NCBI RefSeq assembly: GCF_041530365.1
Contig: NZ_CP168034.1
Coordinates: forward strand, 186,001 to 250,000
Direction of reading: 5' to 3'
DNA: 64,000 nt
DNA from: Capnocytophaga sp. ARDL2
GTDB lineage: Bacteria; Bacteroidota; Bacteroidia; Flavobacteriales; Flavobacteriaceae
Part shown: positions 25,384 to 35,724 of the stretch, in pieces
Layout of the letters: each line of letters starts with the position of its first letter
How positions within the stretch are numbered: the stretch's first letter is position 1
Position numbers and translations under genes: made by a program
Notes under the pieces: model-generated
Databases searched by the model: none
What the model was told of the DNA's origin: nothing
What the model saw: only the letters and a program-made list of their open reading frames with translations

Positions 25384-25911
25384 TTAAGCTTCAGTTTCTT
25401 CAGTGTTTTCTTCTACTTCTGGAGTATTTTCTTCAGCAGTAGCCTCTTCCGCAGCAGCTTTTGCTTGTTGAGCCGCAGCGATACGCTTAGCGTTTACTTC
25501 TTTTTCAGCCTCTAAAGCTTTTGCTTTTGCAGCTGCTTTGTTGTCAGCCAATCCAGACGCTTTTGCGTTGATTTTGTTTTGTTTTTCTTCCAACCAAGCA
25601 GCAAATTTTGCATCAGCTTGCTCTTGAGTCAAAGCACCTTTACGTACACCTCCGTTTAAGTGATGTTTCAACAAAGCACCTTTGTAAGACAAGATCGCAC
25701 GAGCTGTATCTGTCGGTTGAGCTCCTTGGAATAACCATTTTGCAGCAGCATCAACATTCAAGTCGATAGTTGCAGGGTTTGTGTTTGGGTTGTAAGTTCC
25801 CAATTTTTCCAAAAATTTACCATCTCTTTTTGCGCGAGCATCTGCCGCTACTACCCAGTAAAAAGGCTTTCCTTTTTTACCGTGTCTTTGTAATCTAATT
25901 TTTACAGACAT
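25384..25911 (-). CDS. rpsP: 30S ribosomal protein S16 with long C-terminal tail
   Basis: Residues 1 to about 85 are ribosomal protein S16 (MSVKIRLQRHGKKGKPFYWV, a classic start). The remaining 90 residues form an Ala/Lys/Glu-rich tail that ends in acidic repeats (EEATAEENTPEVEENTEE). Such tails are common in Bacteroidota S16, so the 175-residue length is not an error. It heads the rpsP-rimM operon, with a strong promoter upstream. Confidence 0.96.
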   Translation of the reverse strand: MSVKIRLQRHGKKGKPFYWVVAADARAKRDGKFLEKLGTYNPNTNPATIDLNVDAAAKWLFQGAQPTDTARAILSYKGALLKHHLNGGVRKGALTQEQADAKFAAWLEEKQNKINAKASGLADNKAAAKAKALEAEKEVNAKRIAAAQQAKAAAEEATAEENTPEVEENTEETEA

Positions 25912-25963
25912 ATCTAAATGTATTTATGAAGGTACCCGACCTTCGTTTGGTTATTTAATCGTG

Positions 25964-25992
25964 CAAAGGTAATCATTTTTTTTATTCCACAA
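25964..25992 (-). promoter_or_regulatory. Promoter of rpsP-rimM
   Basis: On the minus strand, TTG (plus 25990-25992) and TACCTTTG (plus 25964-25971) with an 18-base spacer match the consensus. The leader of about 45 bases contains a small hairpin, GAAGGT/ACCTTC, at about plus 25928-25943, 15 bases before the start codon. Confidence 0.75.
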
Positions 25993-26032
25993 ACTTTATT
26001 TTTCAGTTTATGAAATATTTACTTGTTTTTTC

Positions 26033-26464
26033 TTATTGACAAGCAATCTTCTCTACTCTATTGGCATGACGCCCTCCTTCAAACGGAGTGTTTACAAAGG
26101 CTTCTACCATTTCTATCGCTTGCGGAATAGCTGTAAATCTCGCGGGAATAGACAACACATTGGCGTCGTTGTGCTGACGAGCCAATTCTGCAATCTCTTT
26201 GTTCCAACACAAAGCACAACGAATATCTTGGTGTTTGTTTGCAGTCATTGCGATTCCGTTTCCAGAACCACAAATCACGATTCCTAAATTTACCTCTTTA
26301 TTGGCAACTGCGGTTGCTACTTTGTGTCCAAAATCTGGATAATCTACAGAATCTGATGTGTCTGTACCAAAGTTGATTACTTCAATTCCCTTTGAAGTCA
26401 AATATTCTACAATGGCTGTTTTGTACTGTGGACCTGCGTGGTCATTTCCTATGGCTATTTTCAT
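26033..26464 (-). CDS. rpiB: Ribose-5-phosphate isomerase B
   Basis: This 143-residue enzyme interconverts ribose-5-phosphate and ribulose-5-phosphate in the pentose phosphate pathway. Signatures are IAIGNDHAGPQYK at the start, VDYPDFGHKVA, and the active-site loop CGSGNGIAMTANK with the usual Cys; R(A)NRVEKI near the end is also typical. It lies 29 bases downstream of nadD, so co-transcription is likely. Confidence 0.95.
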   Translation of the reverse strand: MKIAIGNDHAGPQYKTAIVEYLTSKGIEVINFGTDTSDSVDYPDFGHKVATAVANKEVNLGIVICGSGNGIAMTANKHQDIRCALCWNKEIAELARQHNDANVLSIPARFTAIPQAIEMVEAFVNTPFEGGRHANRVEKIACQ

Positions 26465-26493
26465 TTTTTTGTTGATTAATGTTAAACTCCCTC

Positions 26494-27075
26494 CTACTTC
26501 CTATAAAACAGATTATGGTCGATATATTCCCAAACTGTGGGTGAAAGCATAGGTTTGATATTTTTTTGTAATTTGATTTGCTCTCTGATAAAAGTTGATG
26601 ACAACTCAATAATCGGGGCGTTGATTTTATGAATATTGGGATGATTTTTCAACTCTTGTGGGATTTCTCCTTCGGAAATTCGTGGATATACATACAGTTG
26701 ATGGTTTTCCAATATCACTTGATAATTTTTCCACTTTTGAAAGGTTTTTAAATTGTCTTCTCCCATAATCAACGAAAAATTGTATTTGGGATATTTTTCT
26801 TTCAAATGTACCAAAGTATGCACCGTATAATTGGGTTGCGGCAATTTAAACTCTATATCCGATGGCACTATGTGATCGTAGTCTTGCGTTGCCAAATGTA
26901 TCATGTGTAAACGGTGATAATCCTCGAGTAAATTCGATTTTTTCTTATGAGGATTGTGTGGCGTTACCACCATCCACAATTGGTCAATATCCGAATTTTC
27001 TACCAAATGATTGGCGATGATCAAATGCCCGATATGTACGGGATTGAATGTCCCAAAATATAATCCTATGTTCAT
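26494..27075 (-). CDS. nadD: Nicotinate-nucleotide adenylyltransferase
   Basis: This protein of 193 residues joins ATP and nicotinate mononucleotide to make deamido-NAD. The nucleotidyltransferase motif is GLYFGTFNPVHIGHLIIAN, with PHNPHKKKSNLLEDYHRLHM following. The ISSTFIR-like end appears as ELSSTFIREQIK. I chose the start at 27075 (MNIGLYFG); a longer start six codons upstream adds residues not seen in the family. Confidence 0.94.
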   Translation of the reverse strand: MNIGLYFGTFNPVHIGHLIIANHLVENSDIDQLWMVVTPHNPHKKKSNLLEDYHRLHMIHLATQDYDHIVPSDIEFKLPQPNYTVHTLVHLKEKYPKYNFSLIMGEDNLKTFQKWKNYQVILENHQLYVYPRISEGEIPQELKNHPNIHKINAPIIELSSTFIREQIKLQKNIKPMLSPTVWEYIDHNLFYRK

Positions 27076-27149
27076 GAAACTTTGTTTAAGCACTTCGTGC
27101 GTTTATGAGCTTCGCTCATTTAATAGTTCTGACGATCATTCACCATTCG

Positions 27150-27719
27150 CTAATTAACAAATTGCTGTACCAACTGATACGCTTCTTTTTTGGCGGTTTC
27201 TAAATCGTTGTTTTCCAGGATTACATCAAACTCTTTGGCACGAGAGATTTCTCTTTCGGCTTTTGCCAAACGCATTGCAATTTTCTCATCTGATTCGGTT
27301 TGTCTGTGTCGCAATCTCTTTTCCAATTCTTCTACCGATGGTGGGTTTACGAAGATTGCCAAAGTCTGCTCTGGATACTGCGATTTTACATTCAATCCTC
27401 CTACTACATCTATGTCAAAAATAACGGTTTTTCCCTCGCTCCAAATGCGTTCCAATTCGGTTTTCAATGTTCCGTAAAAATTGTCTTTATACACCTCTTC
27501 GTATTCTACAAAGGCGTTTTCATTTATTTTTTGTTGAAATTCTTCGGCTGTGATAAAATAGTAATCTTTTCCATGTACCTCTCCTTCTCTTTTATAACGC
27601 GAAGTTGCCGAAATTGAAAAATCCAATTTCAATTCTTCTTGTTGCAACAAATGTTTTACGATGGTTGTTTTTCCCGAACCTGATGGTGCCGAAAACACAA
27701 TGAGTTTTCCTGATTTCAT
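27150..27719 (-). CDS. gmk: Guanylate kinase
   Basis: This 189-residue enzyme phosphorylates GMP to GDP. The P-loop is FSAPSGSGKTTIV, and GMP-binding residues are in SATSRYKREGEVHGKDYYF and FVEYEEVY. The start at 27719 gives MKSGKLIVFSAPSG, the normal family start, and lies 2 bases after the yicC stop codon, so the two genes are translationally coupled. yicC-gmk is a widespread pairing. Confidence 0.96.
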   Translation of the reverse strand: MKSGKLIVFSAPSGSGKTTIVKHLLQQEELKLDFSISATSRYKREGEVHGKDYYFITAEEFQQKINENAFVEYEEVYKDNFYGTLKTELERIWSEGKTVIFDIDVVGGLNVKSQYPEQTLAIFVNPPSVEELEKRLRHRQTESDEKIAMRLAKAEREISRAKEFDVILENNDLETAKKEAYQLVQQFVN

Positions 27720-27721
27720 AG

Positions 27722-28588
27722 TTATAATATATTGAGTACTTGTTCTTTGATTTTTTCCAATTCGTCTTTCATTTTCACAACGCACTTTTGCATTTCCGAA
27801 TGATTGGATTTTGACCCTAATGTATTAATTTCTCTTCCGATTTCTTGTGCAATAAAGCCCAATTTTCTACCACTGTGTTCGGCACTATTCATCGTTTCTT
27901 CAAAGTAATCCAAATGATTGGTCAAGCGTACTTTTTCTTCGTTGATATCCAATTTTTCCAAATAATACACCACCTCTTGTGCAAAACGACTTTCATCGAC
28001 AGTTACTGCCAGTTCTTTCAAATTTTGTGAAATGCGTTCTTTTACCGTTTCGATGCGTTGTCCTTCATATTGCAAACTTTCGGCTAATTGCTCACGAATG
28101 GTTTGTATGCGTTGGGTAAAGTCCAATTTTAATTTTTCTCCCTCCTGACGGCGAAATTCTTTCAGATTTTTAACTGCAATTTCCAAATGCTTTTTCACAG
28201 CTGCCCATTCTTCTTCATCGATTTCTGCTCGTTCTACTTTCAAGGCATCGGGCATACGCACTGCCATTTTCATCAATTCCGTAAAATCAACTTTTTCCTG
28301 CGGAATTATCTCCATCATCTGAGCGATATATCCTTTGATAATCGGTGCATTGAGCGTATTTTGAGTTTCCTCGCCTGTGATGTCGATAAAGATATTGCAT
28401 TCTACCTTTCCTCTTTCCAAATGAGAAGCTATGAGATTGCGAGCTTCTAATTCTTTTTCTTTGTACAATTGAGGCATACGCACACTCAAATCCAAGTTTT
28501 TAGAATTGAGTGATTTGATTTCGATCGTTATTTTTTTCAATGGCATTTGGACAAAAGATTTTCCAAATCCCGTCATTGAATGAATCAT
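27722..28588 (-). CDS. yicC: YicC-family endoribonuclease
   Basis: This 288-residue protein matches YicC: the start MIHSMTGFGKSFVQMP, the middle KSLNSKNLDLSVRMP, and the C-terminal DUF1732 domain with EKVRLTNHLDYFEETM and GRKLGFIAQEIGREINTLGSKS. E. coli YicC takes part in RNA turnover and is an endoribonuclease. It is the first gene of the yicC-gmk-nadD-rpiB cluster. A TACATTTG -7 box lies on the minus strand at plus 28612-28619. Confidence 0.93.
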   Translation of the reverse strand: MIHSMTGFGKSFVQMPLKKITIEIKSLNSKNLDLSVRMPQLYKEKELEARNLIASHLERGKVECNIFIDITGEETQNTLNAPIIKGYIAQMMEIIPQEKVDFTELMKMAVRMPDALKVERAEIDEEEWAAVKKHLEIAVKNLKEFRRQEGEKLKLDFTQRIQTIREQLAESLQYEGQRIETVKERISQNLKELAVTVDESRFAQEVVYYLEKLDINEEKVRLTNHLDYFEETMNSAEHSGRKLGFIAQEIGREINTLGSKSNHSEMQKCVVKMKDELEKIKEQVLNIL

Positions 28589-28663
28589 AATTTTACTATC
28601 TGTTTATCGTACAAATGTACGGATTTTTATCAGAGGATTTTGATAATTGTCTTTTCATTTTAT

Positions 28664-28694
28664 AAAAAAAACTGACCTATGCGATCAGTTTTTG
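28664..28694 (-). terminator. Terminator after mevalonate decarboxylase
   Basis: AAAACTGA and TCAGTTTT form a stem with a 9-base loop; on the minus strand a T-run follows. It sits just beyond the stop codon of the gene at 28698. Confidence 0.7.
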
Positions 28695-28697
28695 ATA

Positions 28698-29744
28698 TTA
28701 TTGTAAGTTCTCTACACCACTTCCCATTTCGTCGTGAATATATTGATTGTTTTGACAATGTTGACTCAGCTCTTCTGCAATAAATGTTTGCACTTGTTTT
28801 TTAAATGAAAGAGGGTACAACAAATGTACATTAGCTCCTGCATCGAGAGTAAAACACAACGGAACTTGTGCTTTATTTCTGTAGTTCCATATTTTTTCGA
28901 TAATTTGTAATGTATTGGGTTTCATTAGGATAAAATAAGGCATAGATGTCATCATCATCGCATGCAATGTCAATGCCTCACTTTCTACCAATTGAATAAA
29001 AGCGGAAATATCTCCCAATTGTAAAATCTCTTTTAATTGTGCTATATTGTTGTGTGCCTGTGTAAAACGCTCATTGGCAAAGGGATGATTGTACATCAAA
29101 TTGTGTCCTACTGTACTTGACACTTGTTTTTCGCCCTTATCGACCAACAAAATAGTGTCTTGATAGTTTTGAAAGGTTTCGTGGATTGTATAAGGAAACT
29201 CTACACCAAAGTGGTCGTTGCTCTTTTCTATACTTGTCGTTTCTCCCCAAACTACCACTTCTCCTTTGATACTTCTACACGCACTACCCGAACCCAAACG
29301 AGCCAACTCTGATGTTTTATTCGTAAAATATTCTTCTGATTGTGATGGATTTAATTGTTTTTCAAAAGCAATAATGTTTGCCGACAAAGCTGCCATACCC
29401 GAAGCCGAAGATGCAATACCCGAACTATGAGGAAAAGTATTCATCGTATCAATTTCAAAATGATAATCCATGATAAATGGGCACAAATCGGCAATATTTT
29501 CAAAATATTTTTGAATTTTTGGTCGAAAACTTTCTTTTTCTTTACCTTCAAACAACAAATCAAAGCTGATTCCTTTTTCCTCTTTTGAAAAAACTTTTAA
29601 TGTAGTAATGGTTTTACAATTTTTCAAAGTAAAACTCAATGAAGGATTGGCTGGAATTTGTTTGTCTTTTTTTCCCCAATATTTTACCAAAGCAATATTG
29701 CTCGGAGCGGAAAATGTACTTGTATATATAGGTTGATTTTTCAT
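28698..29744 (-). CDS. mvaD: Diphosphomevalonate decarboxylase
   Basis: This 348-residue GHMP-superfamily enzyme makes isopentenyl diphosphate from mevalonate diphosphate, so this organism uses the mevalonate route for isoprenoids, as Flavobacteriaceae do. Seen are the N-terminal APSNIALVKYWGKKD, the phosphate-binding loop SSGIASSASGMAAL, the GSGSACRSI stretch and the catalytic-Asp region CFTLDAGANVHLLYP. The length agrees with the family. Confidence 0.94.
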   Translation of the reverse strand: MKNQPIYTSTFSAPSNIALVKYWGKKDKQIPANPSLSFTLKNCKTITTLKVFSKEEKGISFDLLFEGKEKESFRPKIQKYFENIADLCPFIMDYHFEIDTMNTFPHSSGIASSASGMAALSANIIAFEKQLNPSQSEEYFTNKTSELARLGSGSACRSIKGEVVVWGETTSIEKSNDHFGVEFPYTIHETFQNYQDTILLVDKGEKQVSSTVGHNLMYNHPFANERFTQAHNNIAQLKEILQLGDISAFIQLVESEALTLHAMMMTSMPYFILMKPNTLQIIEKIWNYRNKAQVPLCFTLDAGANVHLLYPLSFKKQVQTFIAEELSQHCQNNQYIHDEMGSGVENLQ

Positions 29745-29810
29745 TTATTTTTATTTGCTCTTGTGAGCGATTTTTATTTTTTACAAAAGTATAAAAAGAT
29801 TTATTTTTAT

Positions 29811-31039
29811 TTACTCCAAAACCCTTTCAGATATCGTTTGAGCCGTGATAAACCCCGTAGTCCATGCGTTTTGAAAATTAAATCCGCCTGTGATGGCATC
29901 GATATTCAATATTTCGCCTGCGAAAAACAAATTGGGAAACAATTTACTTTCCATGGTTTTGAAATTGATTTCTTTGAGTTCAATGCCACCTGCGGTTACA
30001 AATTCTTCCTTGAAAGTACTTTTTCCTTTCACTTCAAAAGTTGAATTGGTGAGTAATTCTGCCAATTTTACCAATTGTTTTTTGGTTGCATCTGCCCAAA
30101 TCGTGGACGATGAAATTCCTGAAGATTGTACCAATTGTTGCCACAAACGATTCGTCAATTGATACTGTGTATATTTGGCAATTTGCTTTTTGGCGTTTTG
30201 TTGCTTGTACTCCATCAGTTCGTCTAAAATTTCGTTGAAAGAATAATCCGCCGTCCAATTGATTTGCAAGGTGAAATGGTAATTCAACTGATGCAATTCT
30301 CTCGCTCCCCATGCAGAAAGTTTCAAAATGGCAGGACCACTAAACCCCCAATGGGTAATGAGCAACGCACCCAAACTCTTTAGATTGGCTTCTTTTATTT
30401 TGAGTGAAACATTTTCCACCGAAATTCCCATCAATTGATTGTATTCTGCATTTTTTACATTGAAGGTAAACAACGATGGCACTGGCGAAACGATTTGATG
30501 TCCCATTTTTTGACAAATATCCCAAATCTTAGGATTACTTCCTGTAGCCATTACCAAATAATCGGCTCGAAAAGCATCTTTATTGGTCGAAATCAACCAT
30601 TGAGCCTCCTGCTTTTCAATCGATTGAACCGATGTTTGCGTAATGATTTTCACACCGTATTTGCGGGCTTCGTTTACAAAACAATCGATAATCGTTTGTG
30701 AGCTATCCGTAATCGGAAACATGCGGTTGTCGTCTTCGATTTTCAGTTTCACTCCTCTATCGGCAAACCATTGCATCGTATCGCCACTGCAAAAGATATG
30801 AAACGGACTTTTCAACTCATTGCCCCCACGGGGATAAAATTTCGCCAACTCGTTGGGAATGAAACATGCATGGGTAACATTGCAGCGACCTCCTCCAGAA
30901 ATTTTCACTTTTCCCAATACTTCAGCACCTCGCTCAAGTATGCCAATACGCAATTCTGGGCGACGACCTGCCAATTCTACAGCAGTAAAAAATCCCGAGG
31001 CCCACCGCCTACAATTACAACATCAAATGCGTGTATCAT
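29811..31039 (-). pseudogene. HI0933/BaiN-like flavoprotein with a frameshift near the start
   Basis: The main frame (29811-30974) encodes 387 residues of a BaiN/HI0933-family FAD-dependent oxidoreductase (LGKVKISGGGRCNVTH; LATGSNPKIWD-like; ITGGFNFQNAWTTGFI). Its beginning lies in another frame: ATG at 31039 reads MIHAFDVVIVGGG, then one G seems missing at about 31007, after which ASGFFTAVELAGRR continues to the main frame. The FAD GxGxxG motif spans the break. A G-run error in sequencing is at least as likely as true loss. The role in Flavobacteria is unknown. Confidence 0.82.
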
Positions 31040-31193
31040 GAAGTTTTTATGTTAATTTTCTTAAATTCTTTGCTTTTTTTGTAAAAAAGATACAATTTTA
31101 CAGCATTAGTGTTTTTGTAAAATAAATTGTTTCACAAAGACTTTACTGCAATTTATTTTACAAAGGTAATTGTTTCATTTAAAATAATCGATT

Positions 31194-31715
31194 ATGAAAA
31201 AAATCTTTTTATTCGCCTTAGGAACTTTATTATTTGCAAGTTGTAAAACTACTCAGCATACTCCAAATACTGTAGAAAATAGTTCGCAAAAAGGGAAACC
31301 CTCAACTGCTCCAGAAGAGAAATTGTATTATGTAGAACAAGTTAAAAACGATTTTCGCTCGGTAACCGAAGAGCAAAAAAACAAGTTTTTGACTGATTAC
31401 AAAGCTACAGAACCTCAGTATTCTATCTTGTTTTTTACGCAAGGGTTCAACGGTGAAGAAGTACGAGTAGAAAATAGCAACGGTATCCATTTCAAAGGAG
31501 GTGTTACCACCAATCAACAAACGGGATTGGCAAAAAATATGCGTATTCTCAACACCGAAAATCACTCGATTTTTGATGTAGCAACTCGCAAAACAATTTT
31601 CATCAATGCAGAATTGGCTTCTCAACACAAATTTATCTATGTGATGAAAGATGCAAATAACAAAGAAACACCTTATAAAATTACATACAGCGATTTGTTG
31701 AGACCTGAAAAATAA
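31194..31715 (+). CDS. Lipoprotein of unknown function
   Basis: This 173-residue protein has a lipoprotein signal (MKKIFLFALGTLLFASCKTT) and a mature part with a Ser/Pro-rich linker followed by a mixed alpha/beta domain (NKFLTDYKATEPQYSILFFT). I do not recognise the family. It is transcribed alone and convergent with aspS, with a shared terminator between them. Confidence 0.7.
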   Translation: MKKIFLFALGTLLFASCKTTQHTPNTVENSSQKGKPSTAPEEKLYYVEQVKNDFRSVTEEQKNKFLTDYKATEPQYSILFFTQGFNGEEVRVENSNGIHFKGGVTTNQQTGLAKNMRILNTENHSIFDVATRKTIFINAELASQHKFIYVMKDANNKETPYKITYSDLLRPEK

Positions 31716-31720
31716 CAATA

Positions 31721-31757
31721 AAAAAGGGAGATTTGATTTTAAATCTCCCTTTTTTAT
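31721..31757. terminator. Bidirectional terminator between the lipoprotein and aspS
   Basis: AAAAAGGGAGATTT pairs with AAATCTCCCTTTTT around a 6-base loop, with T-runs on both strands, between two convergent genes. Confidence 0.9.
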
Positions 31758-31763
31758 TTATCA

Positions 31764-33518
31764 TTATTCTTTCACATTCAATGCGATAGATAATTCTTGC
31801 AATTGTGCTTCATCAATCGTTGCAGGTGCATCAATCATCACATCTCTACCCGAGTTGTTTTTAGGGAATGCGATGAAATCACGAATGGTTTCTTGTCCAC
31901 CCAAAATCGCTACCAAACGATCCAACCCAAATGCCAATCCTCCGTGTGGCGGTGCTCCGTATTGGAAAGCGTTCATCAAGAAGCCAAACTGCTCTTGTGC
32001 TTGTTCTGGCGTAAATCCTAAATGCTTAAACATCAACGCCTGAGTTTCTTTGTCGTGAATACGAATCGACCCTCCACCGATTTCGTTTCCGTTCAACACC
32101 AAGTCGTAGGCATTGGCACGAACCTTTCCTGGATCTGTGTCCAACAAGTGCATGTCTTCTTTCTTTGGCGAAGTAAACGGATGGTGCATCGCGTGGTATC
32201 TTTCGATTTCTTCGTCCCACTCCAACAATGGAAAATCCACCACCCAAAGTGGTGCAAATTCGTCTGGTTTACGCAATCCCAATCGGTTACCCAGCTCCAT
32301 ACGCAACGCCGACAATTGAGTTCTTGTTTTATTGGCCGGTCCTGATAATATCAAAATCAAATCGCCTTCTTTGGCTTCGGTTGCAGCTGCCCATTTTACA
32401 AAATCTTCTTGGTCGTAAAATTTATCAACCGAAGATTTGTACTGACCATTTGCCTCACATTTTACATATACCATACCCGAAGCTCCTACTTGAGGGCGTT
32501 TTACCCAATCAATCAAGCCGTCGATTTCTTTTCTTGTAAAACTTGCAGCACCTGGCACGGCAATTCCCACTACCAATTCTGCGTTGTTGAACACTGCAAA
32601 CTCTTTGTGCTGTGCCACTGCGTTCAACTCTCCAAACTTCATTCCAAAACGAATGTCTGGTTTGTCATTTCCATAAGTACGCATTGCCTCGTCAAAAGTC
32701 ATACGAGGGAATTTTTCGATTTCGATTCCGTGAATATTTTTCAATAAATGTCTTGTCAATCCTTCAAAAACATTCAAAATATCTTCTTGCTCGATAAACG
32801 ACATTTCGCAGTCGATTTGAGTAAATTCAGGCTGACGATCTGCTCGTAAATCCTCATCACGGAAACATTTCACAATTTGGAAATAGCGATCCATACCACC
32901 TACCATCAACAATTGTTTGAAAGTCTGTGGCGATTGTGGTAAAGCATAAAACTGCCCTGGATTCATACGGCTTGGCACAACAAAATCTCTCGCTCCTTCT
33001 GGCGTTGACTTAATCAAATAAGGCGTTTCTACCTCACAAAAATCCAAGTTTGACAAGTAATTTCTTACCTCTTGTGTAACCTTATGACGGAAAAGCAAAC
33101 TGTTTTTCACAGGATTTCTACGAATATCCAAATAGCGGTATTTCATACGAATATCTTCTCCTCCATCGGTTTCGTCTTCAATGGTAAACGGTGGCAATTG
33201 TGCTGCATTCAAAACGGTCAATTCTTTTACCAATACCTCGATTTCACCCGTTGGAAGGTTCGGATTTTTCGATTCTCTTTCGATGACCGTACCTTTCACC
33301 TGGATTACAAATTCTCTACCCAACGATTTTGCAGTTTCCATCACCTGTGCGTCTGTGCGTTCTGCATCAAAAATCAACTGAGTGATACCGTAGCGGTCTC
33401 TCAAATCCACCCAAATCATAAAACCTTTATCACGAGATTTTTGCACCCAACCTGCAAGGGTTACTTCTTTATTTACATCGGCCTGTCTCAACTGACCGCA
33501 AGTATGACTTCTGTACAT
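31764..33518 (-). CDS. aspS: Aspartyl-tRNA synthetase
   Basis: This 584-residue class II synthetase has the N-terminal OB-fold anticodon domain ([20 protein letters not shown]), class II motif 2 in [20 protein letters not shown], the bacterial GAD insertion (about 290-420) and motif 3 in [13 protein letters not shown]. Length and domains match the bacterial type. A TATCTTTG -7 box lies on the minus strand at plus 33539-33546. Confidence 0.97.
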   Translation of the reverse strand: MYRSHTCGQLRQADVNKEVTLAGWVQKSRDKGFMIWVDLRDRYGITQLIFDAERTDAQVMETAKSLGREFVIQVKGTVIERESKNPNLPTGEIEVLVKELTVLNAAQLPPFTIEDETDGGEDIRMKYRYLDIRRNPVKNSLLFRHKVTQEVRNYLSNLDFCEVETPYLIKSTPEGARDFVVPSRMNPGQFYALPQSPQTFKQLLMVGGMDRYFQIVKCFRDEDLRADRQPEFTQIDCEMSFIEQEDILNVFEGLTRHLLKNIHGIEIEKFPRMTFDEAMRTYGNDKPDIRFGMKFGELNAVAQHKEFAVFNNAELVVGIAVPGAASFTRKEIDGLIDWVKRPQVGASGMVYVKCEANGQYKSSVDKFYDQEDFVKWAAATEAKEGDLILILSGPANKTRTQLSALRMELGNRLGLRKPDEFAPLWVVDFPLLEWDEEIERYHAMHHPFTSPKKEDMHLLDTDPGKVRANAYDLVLNGNEIGGGSIRIHDKETQALMFKHLGFTPEQAQEQFGFLMNAFQYGAPPHGGLAFGLDRLVAILGGQETIRDFIAFPKNNSGRDVMIDAPATIDEAQLQELSIALNVKE

Positions 33519-33546
33519 TTTTTTGGAATTTTAGAATGCAAAGATA

Positions 33547-33899
33547 GGGAATATGAATAGAAATAATAAATAGTGAAAAGTAAATAGTAAATATTAAATG
33601 GAGAAAAGAATTTAGTACATTTAAAATAGATTGAATATTTTTCAAACAAAAAAACATATAATTATTTAATAATTAAATATTTAACAAAAAAACATTGTCA
33701 AAATAAAATTCTTTAGATAAAATATTTAAGTAAAAGAAAAACATTTTTCCCTAAAACTCATTCATTTACAAAAAGAGATTTTACTTTTGGGTTAAAAATT
33801 TTGAGTATATCCCATGTTAAAAATTGATTTTTAATAGAAAAATTCACAATTAATCGGCAAAAGATTGTATTTCCACTAAAAAAATTTCTTTTTTTATAC
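33547..33899. other. A/T-rich intergenic region without a gene
   Basis: No coding signal on either strand. The region holds runs of A and T. A TATCTTTG box at 33900-33907 is the likely -7 element for the plus-strand hydrolase, 16 bases before its start codon; no TTG box is at a normal distance. Confidence 0.5.
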
Positions 33900-33923
33900 T
33901 ATCTTTGTGAAAATTGTGTTTTC

Positions 33924-34691
33924 ATGGAGCGAAAATTAAAAGAAGAAGGTAAATATAAATACATAGAAATAGGTGAAGGTACTCCTATCGTGGTTTTACA
34001 CGGATTGATGGGAGGATTGAGTAATTTTGACGGAGTGGCAGAGTTTTTTCCAAAGAAAAATTACCAAGTAGTCATTCCAGAACTTCCGATTTACACATTA
34101 AACATTCTCAAAACCAATGTAAAGGCGTTTGCCAAATTTGTTTATGACTTTATAAAACACAAAGACTATAAAGAAGTGATTCTATTGGGAAATTCTCTCG
34201 GTGGGCACATTGCTTTGTATCTAACAAAAATGCATCCTGAGGTTGTAAAAGGATTGGTTATCACAGGTAGCTCAGGACTTTACGAAAACGCAATGGGTGA
34301 TTCGTATCCGCGTCGTGGCGATTATGAATTTATCAAAAAGAAAGCCCAAGATGTATTTTACGACCCAGAAATGGCTACTAAAGAAATCGTAGATGATGTA
34401 TTCAACACGGTAAACGATCGCATGAAACTCATCAAAACTTTGACCATTGCAAAAAGTGCCATTCGACACAACATGTCGAAAGATTTATCCAATATGCACA
34501 CACCCACTTGTATCATTTGGGGAAAAAACGACGGCGTAACCCCACCAGATGTAGCCGAAGAATTTGACCGATTGTTGCCAAATAGCGACCTATATTGGAT
34601 AGACAAATGCGGACACGCTGCCATGATGGAACACCCTGATACTTTTAACGAACTCATGTACAACTGGTTAGTTGCTAAAAATATAAAATAA
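33924..34691 (+). CDS. Alpha/beta-fold hydrolase
   Basis: This 255-residue protein has the hydrolase fold and a full catalytic triad: Ser in [12 protein letters not shown], Asp in [11 protein letters not shown], and His in [11 protein letters not shown]. An oxyanion-hole loop is VLHGLMGG. The substrate cannot be inferred. It overlaps engB by one base (TAATG) and starts the engB-rnpA-plsC cluster, an arrangement I recall from other Flavobacteria. Confidence 0.9.
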   Translation: MERKLKEEGKYKYIEIGEGTPIVVLHGLMGGLSNFDGVAEFFPKKNYQVVIPELPIYTLNILKTNVKAFAKFVYDFIKHKDYKEVILLGNSLGGHIALYLTKMHPEVVKGLVITGSSGLYENAMGDSYPRRGDYEFIKKKAQDVFYDPEMATKEIVDDVFNTVNDRMKLIKTLTIAKSAIRHNMSKDLSNMHTPTCIIWGKNDGVTPPDVAEEFDRLLPNSDLYWIDKCGHAAMMEHPDTFNELMYNWLVAKNIK

Positions 34692-35302
34692 TGAAAATCA
34701 ATACAGCAGAATTTGTAATCAGCAACTCGGAGGTAAAAAAATGCCCCAATAGTCCGTTGCCAGAGTACGCATTTATCGGTAGATCTAATGTTGGAAAGTC
34801 TTCGCTGATCAACATGCTGACTAATAATAAAAATTTGGCAAAAACCTCGAGTAAACCAGGTAAAACACAGTTAATTAACCATTTTTTAATCAATAAAAAT
34901 TGGCATTTGGTAGATTTACCAGGCTATGGATATGCAAAAGTTTCTAAATCGATAAAAAATTCGTTTCAAAAATTTATCACCAATTATTTTGAAAACAGAG
35001 AACAACTGACCTGTGCCTTTGTATTGGTGGACATCCGACACGAAGCCCAAAAAATCGACATAGACTTTATCAATTATTTAGGAGAAGCAGGTGTGCCTTT
35101 TGGCATTGTTTTTACCAAAGCAGACAAAATTGGAAAGACAATTATTCAAAAAAATGTGGCCGCTTACAAAAAGAAATTACTCGAAGTAGGCTGGGAAGAA
35201 ACACCGCCCATGTTTGTAACCTCATCAGAAAATCAAACAGGAAAAGAAGAACTTTTAAATTACATAGACGAAATCAACCAAATGGTTTTCAAAGGACAAT
35301 AA
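34691..35302 (+). CDS. engB: Ribosome-biogenesis GTPase EngB/YsxC
   Basis: This 203-residue GTPase assists large-subunit assembly. GTPase motifs: G1 [13 protein letters not shown]3 [11 protein letters not shown]4 TKADK and a G5-like SSEN. The start codon overlaps the preceding stop. Confidence 0.96.
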   Translation: MKINTAEFVISNSEVKKCPNSPLPEYAFIGRSNVGKSSLINMLTNNKNLAKTSSKPGKTQLINHFLINKNWHLVDLPGYGYAKVSKSIKNSFQKFITNYFENREQLTCAFVLVDIRHEAQKIDIDFINYLGEAGVPFGIVFTKADKIGKTIIQKNVAAYKKKLLEVGWEETPPMFVTSSENQTGKEELLNYIDEINQMVFKGQ

Positions 35303-35316
35303 TTCTTTTATTTCAA

Positions 35317-35703
35317 ATGTTTAGCTATCCAAAAAACGAAAAACTCAAAAAGAAAAAACATATCGATTTATTATTCGAGCAGGGGAAAACCGTAAGTAAT
35401 TATCCCCTGCGTTTGGTTTATGTCCCTTTGGAAAACGAAGAAAACGCCATTCAATTTGGGGTTTCGGTTTCAAAACGCTATTTCAAAAAAGCCGTCGATC
35501 GCAATTATTACAAAAGAGTATTGCGTGAATGTTATCGCCTGAACCAACATATTCTAAAAGAAAACATCTTCCAACCTTATGCGATAATGTTTTTTTATCA
35601 GACAAAAGAACATATGCCCTACAAAGAAATTTTTGAAAAAACAAAAGTGCTTTTTCAGAAGTTTATAGAAACTATCAGCGTTCAGCAAATTGAAACAAGT
35701 TAA
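35317..35703 (+). CDS. rnpA: Ribonuclease P protein component
   Basis: This 128-residue basic protein assists the RNase P RNA in tRNA 5' maturation. The family signature is clear: FGVSVSKRYFKKAVDRNYYKR (first 20 of it shown here as FGVSVSKRYFKKAVDRNYYK), with the RNR-like helix. It starts 14 bases after engB. The usual dnaA-rpmH neighbourhood is absent, as is typical for Flavobacteria. Confidence 0.93.
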   Translation: MFSYPKNEKLKKKKHIDLLFEQGKTVSNYPLRLVYVPLENEENAIQFGVSVSKRYFKKAVDRNYYKRVLRECYRLNQHILKENIFQPYAIMFFYQTKEHMPYKEIFEKTKVLFQKFIETISVQQIETS

Positions 35704-35724
35704 CTACAAAAAACATCCTACAAA

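Noticed and set aside
34272-34893. Minus-strand open frames opposite the hydrolase and engB
   Set aside because: They are shadows of two well-supported genes with no family likeness of their own.
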